Shown here in pieces: positions 8,834 to 18,151 of a DNA stretch of 64,000 nt (positions are counted from its first letter, which is position 1; the number at the start of each line of letters is the position of its first letter). The notes under the pieces were generated by a model. It was not told where the DNA came from. It worked only from the letters and a program-made list of their open reading frames with translations, and did not search any database. Origin of the DNA: PALSA-911 sp963743035 (lineage in GTDB: Bacteria; Pseudomonadota; Alphaproteobacteria; Acetobacterales; Acetobacteraceae); NCBI GenBank assembly GCA_963743035.1, contig CAVUOB010000002.1, forward strand, positions 62,001-126,000. The letters are read 5' to 3'. The translations under genes and the position numbers were made by a program.

Positions 8834-9328
8834 GTGGCAGCAGGAATTCCGATCATCGCGGCGGCATGTTTGGCGATGCTGGCGGGCGCGGCGGCCCGTG
8901 CGGAAAGCCCGGTCAGCCGGGGCGCCTATCTGGTGCAGATAGGCAACTGCGGAGACTGTCATACCCCCGGCCATTTCCTCGGCAAGCCGGACATGGCGCA
9001 CAAGCTGTCCGGCTCCGATGTCGGTTTCCTGATCCCGGGCCTGGGCTATTTCTGGGGCTCCAACCTGACGCCCGATTCCGAAACCGGTATCGGGCGCTGG
9101 ACGCAGGCGCAGATCGCCACGGCGATCCGCACCGGCGTGCGGCCGGATGGGCGGGTTCTGACGCCGGCGATGCCCTGGCGTTCCTTTGCGGCGATGACCG
9201 ACTCGGATGCGATGGCGATCGCCGCCTATCTCAAGACGCTGCCGCCGACCCGGCGGGCCGTGCCCGGTCCGCTCGGCGCCGACGCCAGGCCGACGGCGCC
9301 GTACATGATGGTGAAGATGCCCGATTAG
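8834..9328 (+). CDS. Periplasmic c-type cytochrome
   Basis: 164-residue monohaem cytochrome c. A signal peptide (MAAGIPIIAAACLAMLAGAA) ends near residue 24. The haem motif is CGDCH, and a Met ligand candidate lies in PAMPWRSF, about 70 residues on. A GTG start is chosen because GGGAGATCAGG precedes it and the signal peptide begins there; the frame is open further upstream without a signal. It resembles the small cytochromes paired with alcohol, aldehyde or isoquinoline oxidases. No dehydrogenase partner is adjacent; it stands alone between two leftward operons. Confidence 0.85.
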   Translation: MAAGIPIIAAACLAMLAGAAARAESPVSRGAYLVQIGNCGDCHTPGHFLGKPDMAHKLSGSDVGFLIPGLGYFWGSNLTPDSETGIGRWTQAQIATAIRTGVRPDGRVLTPAMPWRSFAAMTDSDAMAIAAYLKTLPPTRRAVPGPLGADARPTAPYMMVKMPD

Positions 9329-9396
9329 CCGCGCAGCGGCCGGGTTTCAGCTTCCGAACCTGCCCCGCCATGGCTCGATCCCTTCCGGAATGCCCG

Positions 9397-10404
9397 TCAC
9401 GTCGCCAGCACAGGGGCAGGCGGCACGTAATCGACGGTGATGCCGCCATAATCGGCGAAATGCGGCGCGAGCGGGCGTCGGGTGTGCGTCGTCAGCCAGA
9501 GCCGCACCATGCAGCGGCGACGATCCTCTTGCGGATGGTCCTCGAACTCGGTGCGCGCATGCAGCGTGGTGAAGGAGTTGATCAGCTGGATCTCGCCACG
9601 CTCCAGCATCATGTCCAGCCGGAACCGCGGATCGGAGGCATAGGCATCGAACCTGTCGATGGCGTCCTTCTCCTGCTGGGTATAGGGCGCGCCGTAGCGC
9701 ATCGCCGTGTCCAGGTTGTTGCGGGAGTAACGGCAGGACAGTGCGCCATCGACGATGGACAACACCGGCATGCGGTAGAAGAAGCTCTTGCCAGCAGCCT
9801 CGTTGCGGACGCAATGCGGGCCGGTGAACAGCGGTTCCAGCAGGTTCGGGTGCTCGGCCAGCATGGCATTGTAGACGGCGATGGAACTGCAGACGCTGGA
9901 CAGGCCGCCGGAGCGGGCGCGGCGCAGGCATAGCAGGCCGACCATCTCGGCGCGGTCGGTGTGCAGCTTCAGGTTGGCGTTTGTCTCGTAGCTGCGTACC
10001 TGCCTGGCGTGCATCTGCTTGCCGTAGTCGCGTACGTCGGTCAGCGTCTCGCCATGCACGTTCTGGCTGACCGGCCGGCCCATCAGCGCGCCCATCACCC
10101 AATAGGCCGCCTTCATCGTCGCATCCGGCAAGGCCGGGTCCAGGCCGCGCAGCAGCGCGAAGCCGCGCCCCGCCATCACCTCCTGCTCGATACCGGCCAT
10201 GAACGCGGCCGCCTTCGGCACGCGCGCGGGATCGACCGCATGGCGGCTGATCGCGGCGTTGTCCGTGGTGTCGATGCGTGCTGCCTCCGCCAGCAGCTCG
10301 TCCAGCACGGGGGCGGGCAGGGTGGCCTGCCATTCCTCCGGCCGCGTGTCGGCGGCGCGCCAGGCGGACGGATGATCGATCTGCGCGAGAGCTGGGTGGC
10401 TCAT
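9397..10404 (-). CDS. TauD/TfdA-family Fe(II)/2-oxoglutarate dioxygenase
   Basis: 335-residue non-haem iron dioxygenase that couples decarboxylation of 2-oxoglutarate to hydroxylation of an organic substrate. The facial triad is visible: His148-x-Asp150 in LKLHTDRAEM and His282 in TTLHARTEFED. The 2-oxoglutarate-binding arginine is likely Arg301 in CMVRLWL. It is the last gene of a leftward operon, 10 bases after the CoA-transferase. It is only distantly like the second TauD protein of the operon at 13150, so the two probably act on different intermediates. Confidence 0.88.
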   Translation of the reverse strand: MSHPALAQIDHPSAWRAADTRPEEWQATLPAPVLDELLAEAARIDTTDNAAISRHAVDPARVPKAAAFMAGIEQEVMAGRGFALLRGLDPALPDATMKAAYWVMGALMGRPVSQNVHGETLTDVRDYGKQMHARQVRSYETNANLKLHTDRAEMVGLLCLRRARSGGLSSVCSSIAVYNAMLAEHPNLLEPLFTGPHCVRNEAAGKSFFYRMPVLSIVDGALSCRYSRNNLDTAMRYGAPYTQQEKDAIDRFDAYASDPRFRLDMMLERGEIQLINSFTTLHARTEFEDHPQEDRRRCMVRLWLTTHTRRPLAPHFADYGGITVDYVPPAPVLAT

Positions 10405-10414
10405 TTCCGTCTCC

Positions 10415-11593
10415 TCAAACGATGATCTTGTCTTGCCGGAGCCTGCTGATCTGCTCCTTCGTGTAGCCGAACTGCGCCATCACGGCGTCGGTATGCTCCC
10501 CGGCGGTGGCCGGCTGCAGCCGCATCTTCGGCGCTTCGCCATCGATGGTGAAAGGCATCGACGGCAGCTTCACGACCTTGCCGTTCAGCATGCGCGTTTC
10601 CAGCATCCGGCCATGCGCGTTCAGTTGCGGGTCGTCGAACAGCTCGCTCGGACGGCGTACCGGCGAAAACGGTATGCTGACGCGGTCCATGGCTTCGCAA
10701 AGCGCGTCCATGTCGTGCCGGCGCACGATATCGGCCACGATCTCGCGCAGCGCCGGGCGGTTCTGCACCCGGTCGCCATTGCCGATGAAGCGCGGATCGG
10801 AGAGAAGCTCGGTGCAGCCGAACTCGTTGCAGAACGCAAGGAAGTGGTTGTCCGAGGTGATGCCAATGAACAGCGCCTGATCGTCCCGGGTCTGGAAGGT
10901 CTCGTAGATCCCCCAGGCGCCGCTGCGCGCCGGCATCGGTGGCGATGGCTGGCCGGTGGCGGCCTCTCCGGCCATGTGCTGCGCGACAAGGAATGCCGAG
11001 GATTCGTACAGCGCGCTGGTGACCTGGCGGCCGATGCCATCCTGGTCGCGCTGGCGCAGGGCGGCGAGAATGCCGATGACCCCCATGACCCCGCCCATGA
11101 TGTCCACCACCGAGGAACCCGCGCGCAGCGGGCGGCCCGGCGGGCCGGTCATGTAGGCCAGGCCGGTCATGTACTGGACGATTTCATCCAGCGCCGGCCG
11201 GTGCTCATAGGGGCCTGGCAGGAACCCTTTCAGCGCGCAGTAGATCAGCCGCGGATTGATCCGGTGAACCTCGTTCCAGCCGAGGCCCATGCGGTCCAGC
11301 GTGCCCGGCCCGAAATTCTCCAGCAGCACATCGGCCTTGCGCAGCATGTCATGGGCGATGGCCAGGCCTTCAGGGGATTTCAGGTTCAGGCACAGACTGC
11401 GCTTGTTGCGATTGAAATAGGAGAAGAAGCCGGCCGCGAAGCCCCGCAGCTTGCGGGTGCGGTCGCCGTCCGGCGCAAGCTCCACCCGGATGACATCGGC
11501 GCCGAGATCGCCCAGCACCAACCCGCAGGACGGGCCCATGACCGTGTGGGTGAACTCGAGCACCACGAGCCCGGATAACGGCAACACGGCCAT
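10415..11593 (-). CDS. CaiB/BaiF-type CoA-transferase (family III)
   Basis: 392-residue class III CoA-transferase, which moves CoA between carboxylic acids. The N-terminus PLSGLVVLEFTHTVMGPSCG and the motif LGADVIRVELAPDGD are diagnostic. The aspartate expected to carry the acyl intermediate is probably in SVVDIMGG. The frame is open far upstream, but the ATG at 11593 matches the family N-terminus and lies two bases after the Ldh stop. It would activate the acid produced or imported in this pathway. Confidence 0.92.
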   Translation of the reverse strand: MAVLPLSGLVVLEFTHTVMGPSCGLVLGDLGADVIRVELAPDGDRTRKLRGFAAGFFSYFNRNKRSLCLNLKSPEGLAIAHDMLRKADVLLENFGPGTLDRMGLGWNEVHRINPRLIYCALKGFLPGPYEHRPALDEIVQYMTGLAYMTGPPGRPLRAGSSVVDIMGGVMGVIGILAALRQRDQDGIGRQVTSALYESSAFLVAQHMAGEAATGQPSPPMPARSGAWGIYETFQTRDDQALFIGITSDNHFLAFCNEFGCTELLSDPRFIGNGDRVQNRPALREIVADIVRRHDMDALCEAMDRVSIPFSPVRRPSELFDDPQLNAHGRMLETRMLNGKVVKLPSMPFTIDGEAPKMRLQPATAGEHTDAVMAQFGYTKEQISRLRQDKIIV

Positions 11594-11595
11594 GG

Positions 11596-12660
11596 TCAGT
11601 TCAGCATCCAGGGCGCGTTGTGCTCCGCGGCGATGGCGCGGACCTTTTCGAACAGCCCGGCGCCGATCGGAATGCCCTCGGCCATGCGTTTGGCGGCGTT
11701 CTTGCGCTCGGGGTCGCCGGCCACCATCACCGGTTTGGCCGGATCCATCGGCCGGGTCGCGCGCAGCTCGTCGCAGAAACTCGCGACATCGGCACGGAAA
11801 TCTTCGGGGTCGCGGAACAGCCCGGGATCGATCGCCATGAAGAAATGGCCGATATCCTGGCCGAAGGGTTGTTTCATGTGCATCGGCGAGGTGATCAGGG
11901 TCGCGCCGGACAGGCACGCGCCCAGGATGTTCACCATCGCCGCCAGCCCGTAGCCCTTGTGGTTGCTCCCCTCCGGCGTGCCGCCGAGCGGGGTCAGCGA
12001 GCCGCCCTTGTCCGTGGCTTCCAGCGGATCGGTGCTGGGCAGGCCTTCCCTGGTGACCAGCCAGCCGAGCGGCGTCGGCAGCCCCTCGTTGAACTTGTTG
12101 CGGATCTTGCCCGCCGCCACCGTGGTCGTGGCCATGTCGAGAAGGAACGGCTCGCCGTCCTTGCCGGGGGCGGCGAATGCCAGCGGGTCGGTGCCCAGGC
12201 GCGCTTCCGCGCCGCCGGCAGGCGCGACCTGCTTGCCCGATGCGCTGGTGGCGACCATTCCGATCAACCCGGCATCGGCGGCCATCTTGGCGTAGAAGCC
12301 GCAGGCACCGAAATGCGCGGAGTTGCGCACGGCGGAAATCGCCATGCCCGAGGCGCGGGCCTTGGCGATCGCGGTGTCCATGGCGAAGCGGGAGGTCAGG
12401 TGCCCGAGCCCGGCATTGCCGTCGATCAGGGCGGAGACCGGGGTCTCCCGGATGATCGCCGGCTGCGCCGTGATGTTCAGCCGGCCCTGCTTCCAGCGCT
12501 GGTGATAGACCGTGAGCATCGAGAAGCCGTGGCTGTCGATGCCGTGCAGATCGGCCCAGGCCATCACCTCCGCGGTGCTTTCCGCGTCGGCCTTGGCCAT
12601 GCCCCAGCTCATCAATATGGCTTCGATCTGGGCGCGATGGGTGGCGTAGGAAGCCGGCAT
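11596..12660 (-). CDS. Ldh-family oxidoreductase (malate/L-sulfolactate dehydrogenase type)
   Basis: 354-residue NAD(P)-dependent dehydrogenase of the malate/L-lactate family (YlbC/ComC fold). The segments DLHGIDSHGFSML (about 42-54), RNSAHFGACGFYAKMAA and the C-terminal glycine-rich SNHKGYGLAAMVNIL are family hallmarks. The second holds the catalytic-site histidine. The start at 12660 has GGGAGAGAACGATTC upstream; the frame continues 30 codons further without support. It would oxidise a 2-hydroxy acid to a 2-oxo acid. It is two bases from the CoA-transferase gene. Confidence 0.92.
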   Translation of the reverse strand: MPASYATHRAQIEAILMSWGMAKADAESTAEVMAWADLHGIDSHGFSMLTVYHQRWKQGRLNITAQPAIIRETPVSALIDGNAGLGHLTSRFAMDTAIAKARASGMAISAVRNSAHFGACGFYAKMAADAGLIGMVATSASGKQVAPAGGAEARLGTDPLAFAAPGKDGEPFLLDMATTTVAAGKIRNKFNEGLPTPLGWLVTREGLPSTDPLEATDKGGSLTPLGGTPEGSNHKGYGLAAMVNILGACLSGATLITSPMHMKQPFGQDIGHFFMAIDPGLFRDPEDFRADVASFCDELRATRPMDPAKPVMVAGDPERKNAAKRMAEGIPIGAGLFEKVRAIAAEHNAPWMLN

Positions 12661-12698
12661 GAATCGTTCTCTCCCGATGGGGCGTTGGATGGGTGGTT

Positions 12699-13121
12699 TC
12701 AGGGTGCGGCGAAGCTGATCGCGTCGCTGCTGGCATCCAGGATGGCCCATCCCGAACCGGTCGGGGCCAGCTTCACGCGGATGGTGCGGATGTTCTCCAC
12801 CCCCGTGTACGGCGCCGCGCCGGCGGGCTGCGTGCCGCTGTCATAGCGCACGACCAGCATGTAGCCGGTCACCATGGCCGTGCCGTCGGCGGCGATATCG
12901 GCGAACAGGTTGGTCAGCAGATGATGGATCATCAGCGTGGGGGAACGCTTGGCCATGGCGGCCAGGATCTCCGCCTCGCTGGCGAGCTTCGCGCCCTGGC
13001 GGTGCCAGACGCCGCCGGGCGCCATCAGCGCAGCGATGCCCTTGTAGTCGCGGTCGTCCAGCCGACGGTACATGCGGATAACCGTTTGGACGGCTTCGGC
13101 GGCAGACAGATCGGCGGCCAT
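12699..13121 (-). CDS. SnoaL/NTF2-like protein
   Basis: 140-residue protein with the alpha+beta cone fold of the NTF2/SnoaL group. The helix AVQTVIRMYRRLDDRDYKGI, the loop MAPGGVWHRQGAKL and a C-terminal strand pattern support this. Members are small hydrolases, isomerases or dioxygenase subunits. It sits 28 bases after the second TauD gene and 38 before Ldh, so it is probably part of the same pathway. The reaction is not known. Confidence 0.8.
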   Translation of the reverse strand: MAADLSAAEAVQTVIRMYRRLDDRDYKGIAALMAPGGVWHRQGAKLASEAEILAAMAKRSPTLMIHHLLTNLFADIAADGTAMVTGYMLVVRYDSGTQPAGAAPYTGVENIRTIRVKLAPTGSGWAILDASSDAISFAAP

Positions 13122-13149
13122 GATGGTTTCCTTGCTTTTATTATTTGAT

Positions 13150-14061
13150 TCAGGCGGCGGCCTGGATGGCGCGCACCGGGCGCAGGAACTCCGGCTCGAA
13201 GACCCTGGTCGCCATCACCTGGCAGCGCCGCATCAGGCGGATCTCGTCGGGCCGGTAATCGGCGATCGCCTGGTGGATGGTGCCGAGATTGTCCCAGACC
13301 AGCAGGTCGTTTTCCGTCCAGCGATGGGTCCAGCGGAATTTCGGTTGCAGCTGATGGGCAAACAGGAAACGCAGCATCTCGTCGCTCTCGGCTTCGTCCA
13401 GCTCGTTGATCCGGATAGCGTAGCCGGGATTGCAGTACAGCGTCTTCCGGCCGGTGATCGGGTGGGTCAGGAACACCGGGTGCACCGCGGGCGGACGGCG
13501 GCGGCGCTGTTCCTCGGTCAATGCCGGACGCTCGCTGCCCTTCTCGCGGCGCATCATTTCCCAGAACTTGTTGAAGTCATGCGTCGCGGTCGCGTCCGCC
13601 AGTTTCACCTTGATTTCGTTCGGCAGTTCCTCGTAGGCGCGGTGCATGTTGGAGAATTCGGTGCCGCCCAGCGGCTGGCCGTCCCGGCGCGGGATCTGGA
13701 TGCCGAACAACACATTCACGAAACCCATCACGTCGCGGTAAGACATGTCCGTGTGCCAGGACTGCCCGGCATCGGGCGCGCCGATATAGGCGCCGTTCTC
13801 CTTGATGTTGGACAGGATGCCCACTTCCGGCACCTCGGCCTTCGTCGCGCGCTCGCTGATCGAGCCCTGGATGTCACCGAAACGTTCGGAAAACGCGCGC
13901 AACTGATCGGACGACAAATCCTGGTCCGGGAAGCGCAGCACGCCGTAGCGCCCGAGTTCCACCAGCAGCGCGGCGAAGACCGCTTCCTCGATCGGCCTGG
14001 ACACGTCCAGTCCCTCGATCGTGGCGCCGAGCACGGCGTCATTCGGCTTGACCGTGAACAT
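13150..14061 (-). CDS. TauD/TfdA-family dioxygenase (taurine/2,4-D type)
   Basis: 303-residue Fe(II)/2-oxoglutarate dioxygenase. The triad is His103-x-Asp105 in QSWHTDMSY and His263 in LGTIHQAIADY; the 2-oxoglutarate arginine is Arg275 or Arg278 in RLMRRCQV. It is close to the TauD/TfdA core (VLRFPDQDLS, FGDIQGS). Classical substrates are taurine, 2,4-D or alkyl sulfates. It lies third in the operon order after the HpcH-type lyase, from which it is separated by 115 bases holding only a short CGGTCCTGG duplication. Confidence 0.92.
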   Translation of the reverse strand: MFTVKPNDAVLGATIEGLDVSRPIEEAVFAALLVELGRYGVLRFPDQDLSSDQLRAFSERFGDIQGSISERATKAEVPEVGILSNIKENGAYIGAPDAGQSWHTDMSYRDVMGFVNVLFGIQIPRRDGQPLGGTEFSNMHRAYEELPNEIKVKLADATATHDFNKFWEMMRREKGSERPALTEEQRRRRPPAVHPVFLTHPITGRKTLYCNPGYAIRINELDEAESDEMLRFLFAHQLQPKFRWTHRWTENDLLVWDNLGTIHQAIADYRPDEIRLMRRCQVMATRVFEPEFLRPVRAIQAAA

Positions 14062-14176
14062 CTTGGTTCCCCCCTGCTTCCCCAGGCGGCTTGCAGTCTA
14101 GCCGGTCTGCGGGGCTCCGCCAGTGGGCGGTCCTGGACACGGTCCTGGGGGAAGGGCTACGGGGCGAGGCGCTTGT

Positions 14177-15061
14177 TCAGCGCGGTGATCGCGCGCCGCC
14201 GCCGATCTGCCGGACCAGGTCCAGCACCCGGCGGGCCTTGGCCACGATCGGGTAGTCCACGAACGCGCCGTCCACCTGGATTGACGCCGAGCCTTCGGCC
14301 TCGGCGCGGTCGAACGCGGCCATGATCCGCTCGGCGCGGGCAATCTCGGCCTCCGACGGCGTGAAGCGGCGGTTCACCGTTTCGATCTGCGCGGGATGGA
14401 TGCACATCTTGCCCTGGAAGCCGATCCGCGCGGCGCGGCTGGCGGAGGCGTCCAGGCCTTCCGCGTTGCCGAGTTCCACCCATACCGTATCCAGCGGCGC
14501 CTCCAGCCCGGCGGCGCGCGACTGCACGACCATCTGCGCGCGGTAGGGATCGAGCTCGGCCTCGTCTGTCGTCCAGGCCATGCCGACATCCAGGGTGAAA
14601 TCGCCGGCGCCGAAGGCCATCCGGCGCATGCGCGTGCGGGAACGAGCGATGCGCTGCAAATTCGCCATGCCCTCGCCGGTCTCGATGATCGGGATCAGGT
14701 CGATCTTTCCCACCGGCAGCCCGGCCTTGCGTTCAAGCTCGCCGATCAGCCAGTCGGCGGCCTTCATCTGCCAGCCGGCGCTCACCTTGGGCAGGATGAT
14801 CCCGTCCAGGCCCGGTCCGACGACCGCGGCGAAATCGCCATAGGCGAAGGGCGTGTCCATGGCGTTCACCCGCACATAGCCGCCGCAGCTTCTCGGGCGT
14901 TGCAGCGCGGCCGCGACGGCTTCGCGCGTGGCTTCCTTCTCGGCGATCGCCACCGCGTCCTCGAGGTCGAGGATCGCGGCATCGGCGCCGCTGGAAAACA
15001 CCTTCTCCACCCGGCGCGGATGGTTACCGGGAGTGAACAGAAAGCTTCTATAGACGGTCAT
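14177..15061 (-). CDS. HpcH/HpaI-CitE family CoA-ester lyase
   Basis: 294-residue TIM-barrel lyase of the citrate-lyase beta/malyl-CoA lyase group. The opening RSFLFTPGNHPRRVEKVF, the Mg-binding ILDLEDAV, LIPIIETGEGM and FQGKMCIHPAQIE are all diagnostic. It would split or form a 3-hydroxyacyl-CoA such as malyl-CoA or citramalyl-CoA. With the CoA-transferase in the operon it gives a plausible final cleavage step. Confidence 0.92.
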   Translation of the reverse strand: MTVYRSFLFTPGNHPRRVEKVFSSGADAAILDLEDAVAIAEKEATREAVAAALQRPRSCGGYVRVNAMDTPFAYGDFAAVVGPGLDGIILPKVSAGWQMKAADWLIGELERKAGLPVGKIDLIPIIETGEGMANLQRIARSRTRMRRMAFGAGDFTLDVGMAWTTDEAELDPYRAQMVVQSRAAGLEAPLDTVWVELGNAEGLDASASRAARIGFQGKMCIHPAQIETVNRRFTPSEAEIARAERIMAAFDRAEAEGSASIQVDGAFVDYPIVAKARRVLDLVRQIGGGARSPR

Positions 15062-15118
15062 CTCGTCGTTGTCTCCGGCTATCCTGTTCCCCGTCCCGCG
15101 CGCGGGACGTTCAGGCCG

Positions 15119-15829
15119 CTATTCCAGGCCCCATTGGCGCTGCTGGTAGACCGGCGTCTGCTGGCGGTCCAGCCGCTGCTGCGGGCTCATGGCCAGCCAC
15201 AGCTTCAGCCGCTGCAGCACCTGGCGCGTGGGCGCTGCGAGATCGAGCGCCAGCGCCTCCTCCATGTCGAAGAACCGCAGCTCCTCCAGTTCCCCGGAGC
15301 CGGCGAGGGTGCCGGTAACCAGATCGGCGTCGATCACCAGGAAGCGCGCGTTGAAACGGAAGCTGTTGTCCGGCGGCGTGACCATGCGGCAGAGAAAATG
15401 CAGCCCGTTCAGCAAGGCCGGCGAGCCGATCGAGAGGTTTGTCTCCTCCTCCAGCTCGCGGGCCGCGGCCACGCCCAGGCCATGCGCCAGGGCGGGATCG
15501 GCGGCCTTTTCCAGATGCCGGCGGGTGTCCGGCCGCAGTTTGGCGGCGACCTCGGTATAGAGATCGTCGGGGTCCACGGCGCCGCCGGGGAATACCAGAC
15601 GGTTGGGCATGAATTTATGCCGGTTGCCGCGCATGCCCATCAGCATTTGCGGACCCGATTGCGGCTGGCGCAGCACGATCAGGCTGGCGGCGTGGCGCGG
15701 CTTGACGGCGGCCGCTTCCTCCTCGGGCGTTGCCGGCACTTCGTCTTCGTCGCCGGCGGCTTTGACGTCCTGGGTGGCTTTGTTCAAATCAGGCAAGATC
15801 GAAACCCCGTGTCTTGAGATAGGCGGCAA
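15119..15829 (-). CDS. Nudix hydrolase (NUDT19-like, with insertion)
   Basis: 236-residue Nudix-fold pyrophosphohydrolase. The catalytic box is recognised in AAARELEEETNLSIG, with the preceding LVFPGGAVDPDD about 40 residues away. That insertion is characteristic of the eukaryotic NUDT19/NUDT7-like CoA pyrophosphatase branch. A role in trimming CoA or CoA esters would fit the operon (inference). The longest start overlaps the nitroreductase by 41 bases; a TTG near the nitroreductase stop is an alternative that would shorten the acidic N-terminus. Confidence 0.82.
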   Translation of the reverse strand: MPPISRHGVSILPDLNKATQDVKAAGDEDEVPATPEEEAAAVKPRHAASLIVLRQPQSGPQMLMGMRGNRHKFMPNRLVFPGGAVDPDDLYTEVAAKLRPDTRRHLEKAADPALAHGLGVAAARELEEETNLSIGSPALLNGLHFLCRMVTPPDNSFRFNARFLVIDADLVTGTLAGSGELEELRFFDMEEALALDLAAPTRQVLQRLKLWLAMSPQQRLDRQQTPVYQQRQWGLE

Positions 15830-16625
15830 AGCCGAAGCGTTCGGGCACCGATAGCTGGCGGGCGCAATTCTCGCTCCAGCCAGCGTTTTCCTTGGGCCCG
15901 TAGATGTCGTGGTTCTTCAGCCCGTTCGGATGCAGCGGCTCGCGAGCCCGTCGGCGGTCGTCGTACGCTGCGAGTTCTGCCGGCAGGTTCGTGTCGTCAT
16001 ATCGCTCCCGGTGCACCACGATGCTTTGCGGCAGACGCATGGAGGTGTGGCGCCGCGCTTCCGGCCACCCCAGGGTCAGCCCGGCCACGGGATAGACGCC
16101 CTCGGGTAGGCCGAGCAAGGGCGTCACCCGCTCGATATGGCTGCGTACATAGCTGATCGGACAGGTGCCGAGGCCCGCGGCGTCGGCGGCGGCCATGAAC
16201 TGGCCCATGGCGAGGGCGCAATCCACCGCGGTGTTCAGGAAGGTGTCCAGGTTGTTGTTGGCATGCGGCATGGCATGCATCTCGCACATGCGCTGCCCGC
16301 GTCGCATGTCGCCGCACCAGACCAGGAACACCGGGGCCTGGCAGATCCAGTCCATCGTGCCGATCCAGTCGGCGATGCGCTTGATCCGCGCGGGGTCGCG
16401 CATCACGATCACGGAGTATTGCTGCAGATCGGATTTCGCCGGCGCCGACTGGGCGGCGGCCAGCAGGGTTTCCAGCAGCGGTTCGGGCACCGGGTCCGGC
16501 TTGTAGCGCCGGGTCACGCGGCGATCGAGCAGTGCTGCCAGCGCTGGGGGCAGCTCTCCGGTGTTGGCTTCTGTTCCGTAGCGCGCCGCCATCAGCTGCG
16601 CGCCGTCCACTCCGGTATCAGGCAT
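15789..16625 (-). CDS. Nitroreductase-family FMN oxidoreductase
   Basis: 278-residue FMN-dependent reductase. FMN contacts are suggested by DRRVTRRYKPDPVPEPLLE (residues about 28-46) and APAKSDLQQYSVIVM. The segment TAVDCALAMGQFMAAADAAG and the loop GLTLGWPEARR are typical of the family. The ATG at 16625 has GGGGGAGAACGCC upstream. The C-terminus (PERFGFAAYLKTRGFDL) is longer than in NfsB. It is the first gene of the leftward eight-gene operon. The substrate may be a nitro compound, quinone or an enoate. Confidence 0.88.
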   Translation of the reverse strand: MPDTGVDGAQLMAARYGTEANTGELPPALAALLDRRVTRRYKPDPVPEPLLETLLAAAQSAPAKSDLQQYSVIVMRDPARIKRIADWIGTMDWICQAPVFLVWCGDMRRGQRMCEMHAMPHANNNLDTFLNTAVDCALAMGQFMAAADAAGLGTCPISYVRSHIERVTPLLGLPEGVYPVAGLTLGWPEARRHTSMRLPQSIVVHRERYDDTNLPAELAAYDDRRRAREPLHPNGLKNHDIYGPKENAGWSENCARQLSVPERFGFAAYLKTRGFDLA

Positions 16626-16813
16626 GGCGTTCTCCCCCATCCGCCTCCAGCTTGCCGCAAGAACCGATGCCCGCAAACCATCCGCGCCGGGCAAGTATCG
16701 CATGGTCCCCGCCGGCCGGCCACGGCGGTTGCGGCAGAGGCACTTGTGCCGGATAGTCCGGCCGGCCTTGAAGCCCGCGGATGGGCGGTTGGCGACAGGG
16801 ATGGGGGGGCGCG

Positions 16814-18151
16814 ATGCGGAGTATCAGGATCGGATCCGGCGCGGGCTATTCCGGCGACCGGATCGAGCCGGCGGTGGAGCTGGTGGAGCGGGGCGACATC
16901 CAGTACCTGGCGTTCGAATGCCTGGCCGAGCGGACCATCGCGCTGGCGCAGCAGGCGCGCCTCGCCGATCCCGATGGCGGTTACGACCCGCTGCTGCGCG
17001 CGCGGTTCGAGGCGGTGCTGGCGGGCTGCGCGGCGCGCGGGATCAAGATCCTCTCCAACATGGGGGCGGCCAATCCCGTGGGTGCGGCGGCCGAGGTGGC
17101 CAGGATCGCCCGCGCACTCGGCATCAGCGGCCTGAAGATCGCGGCCATCACCGGCGATGACGTGCTGGCAGCGGTAAGGGAGGGGAATTTCCCGCTGCTC
17201 GAGCGCCCCGGCACCATCGCCGACCTGGACGGAAGCGAGATCTCCGCCAACGCCTATCTCGGCGTGGAGCCGATCGTGGCGGCGTTGCGTGACGGTGCCG
17301 ACATCGTGATCACCGGGCGCGTCGCCGATCCCGCGCTGTTCCTGGCGCCGCTGGTGCATGAATTCGGCTGGTCGCTGGACGACTACGCCACGCTCGGCCG
17401 CGGCACCGTGGTGGGGCATCTGCTGGAATGCGCCGGGCAGATCACCGGCGGGTATTTCGCCGATCCCGGCTACAAGGATGTGGCCGACCTGGCCCGGCTC
17501 GGCTTTCCGCTGGCCGAGGTGCGCGAGGACGCCAGCGCGGTGATCACCAAGGCGCCGGGCTCGGGCGGCGAGGTCAGCCTTGCCAGCTGCAAGGAGCAGT
17601 TGCTGTACGAGCTGCAGGACCCCACGCGGTATCTGCAGCCCGACGTGGTGGCGGATTTTTCCTCCGTGCGGCTGGAGCCGGCCGGGCGTGACCGGGTGGC
17701 GATATCCGGCGGGTCCGGCACGAAACGGCCCGATACGCTGAAGGTCTCGGTCGGCTACCTCGATAGTTTCATCGGCGAGGGGCAGATCTCCTATGCCGGC
17801 TCCGGCGCGCTGGCGCGTGCCAGGCTGGCGCTGGATATCGTGCGCGAGCGGTTGATCCTGACCGGGGTGAAGACCACGGAGATCCGCTTCGACATCATCG
17901 GCGAGGACGCGCTGTACCGCGGCCCGGCGGCGAACCTGCCGGAACCGATGGATGTGCGCATCCGCGTGGCCGGCCGTACCGACACGATGGCGGAGGCGGT
18001 GCGCATCGGCAACGAGGTGGAGACGCTGTTCACCAACGGGCCGGCCGGCGGCGGCGGGGCGTGGAAGAACGCGCGCCAGGTGCTGGCGGTGGTTTCCACC
18101 CTGATCCCGCGCGATCTCGTGCATACCGAAATCAGCTACGAGGTGTCGTGA
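16814..18151 (+). CDS. AtuA-type acyclic terpene utilisation protein (DUF1446)
   Basis: 445-residue protein of the AtuA N-terminal domain family, known from the acyclic terpene (citronellol/geranyl-CoA) catabolic cluster; its biochemical activity is unproven. The N-terminus IRIGSGAGYSGDRIEPAVEL, the motif YLAFECLAERT and the glycine-rich ISGGSGTKRPDTLKVSVGY are recognisable. ATG 16814 follows a G-rich stretch (GGGGGGG), which would act as ribosome site. In several bacteria a C-terminal ferredoxin-fold domain is fused; here that domain is a separate gene after the 78-bp repeat. The divergent region to the nitroreductase operon is 188 bases. Confidence 0.9.
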   Translation: MRSIRIGSGAGYSGDRIEPAVELVERGDIQYLAFECLAERTIALAQQARLADPDGGYDPLLRARFEAVLAGCAARGIKILSNMGAANPVGAAAEVARIARALGISGLKIAAITGDDVLAAVREGNFPLLERPGTIADLDGSEISANAYLGVEPIVAALRDGADIVITGRVADPALFLAPLVHEFGWSLDDYATLGRGTVVGHLLECAGQITGGYFADPGYKDVADLARLGFPLAEVREDASAVITKAPGSGGEVSLASCKEQLLYELQDPTRYLQPDVVADFSSVRLEPAGRDRVAISGGSGTKRPDTLKVSVGYLDSFIGEGQISYAGSGALARARLALDIVRERLILTGVKTTEIRFDIIGEDALYRGPAANLPEPMDVRIRVAGRTDTMAEAVRIGNEVETLFTNGPAGGGGAWKNARQVLAVVSTLIPRDLVHTEISYEVS

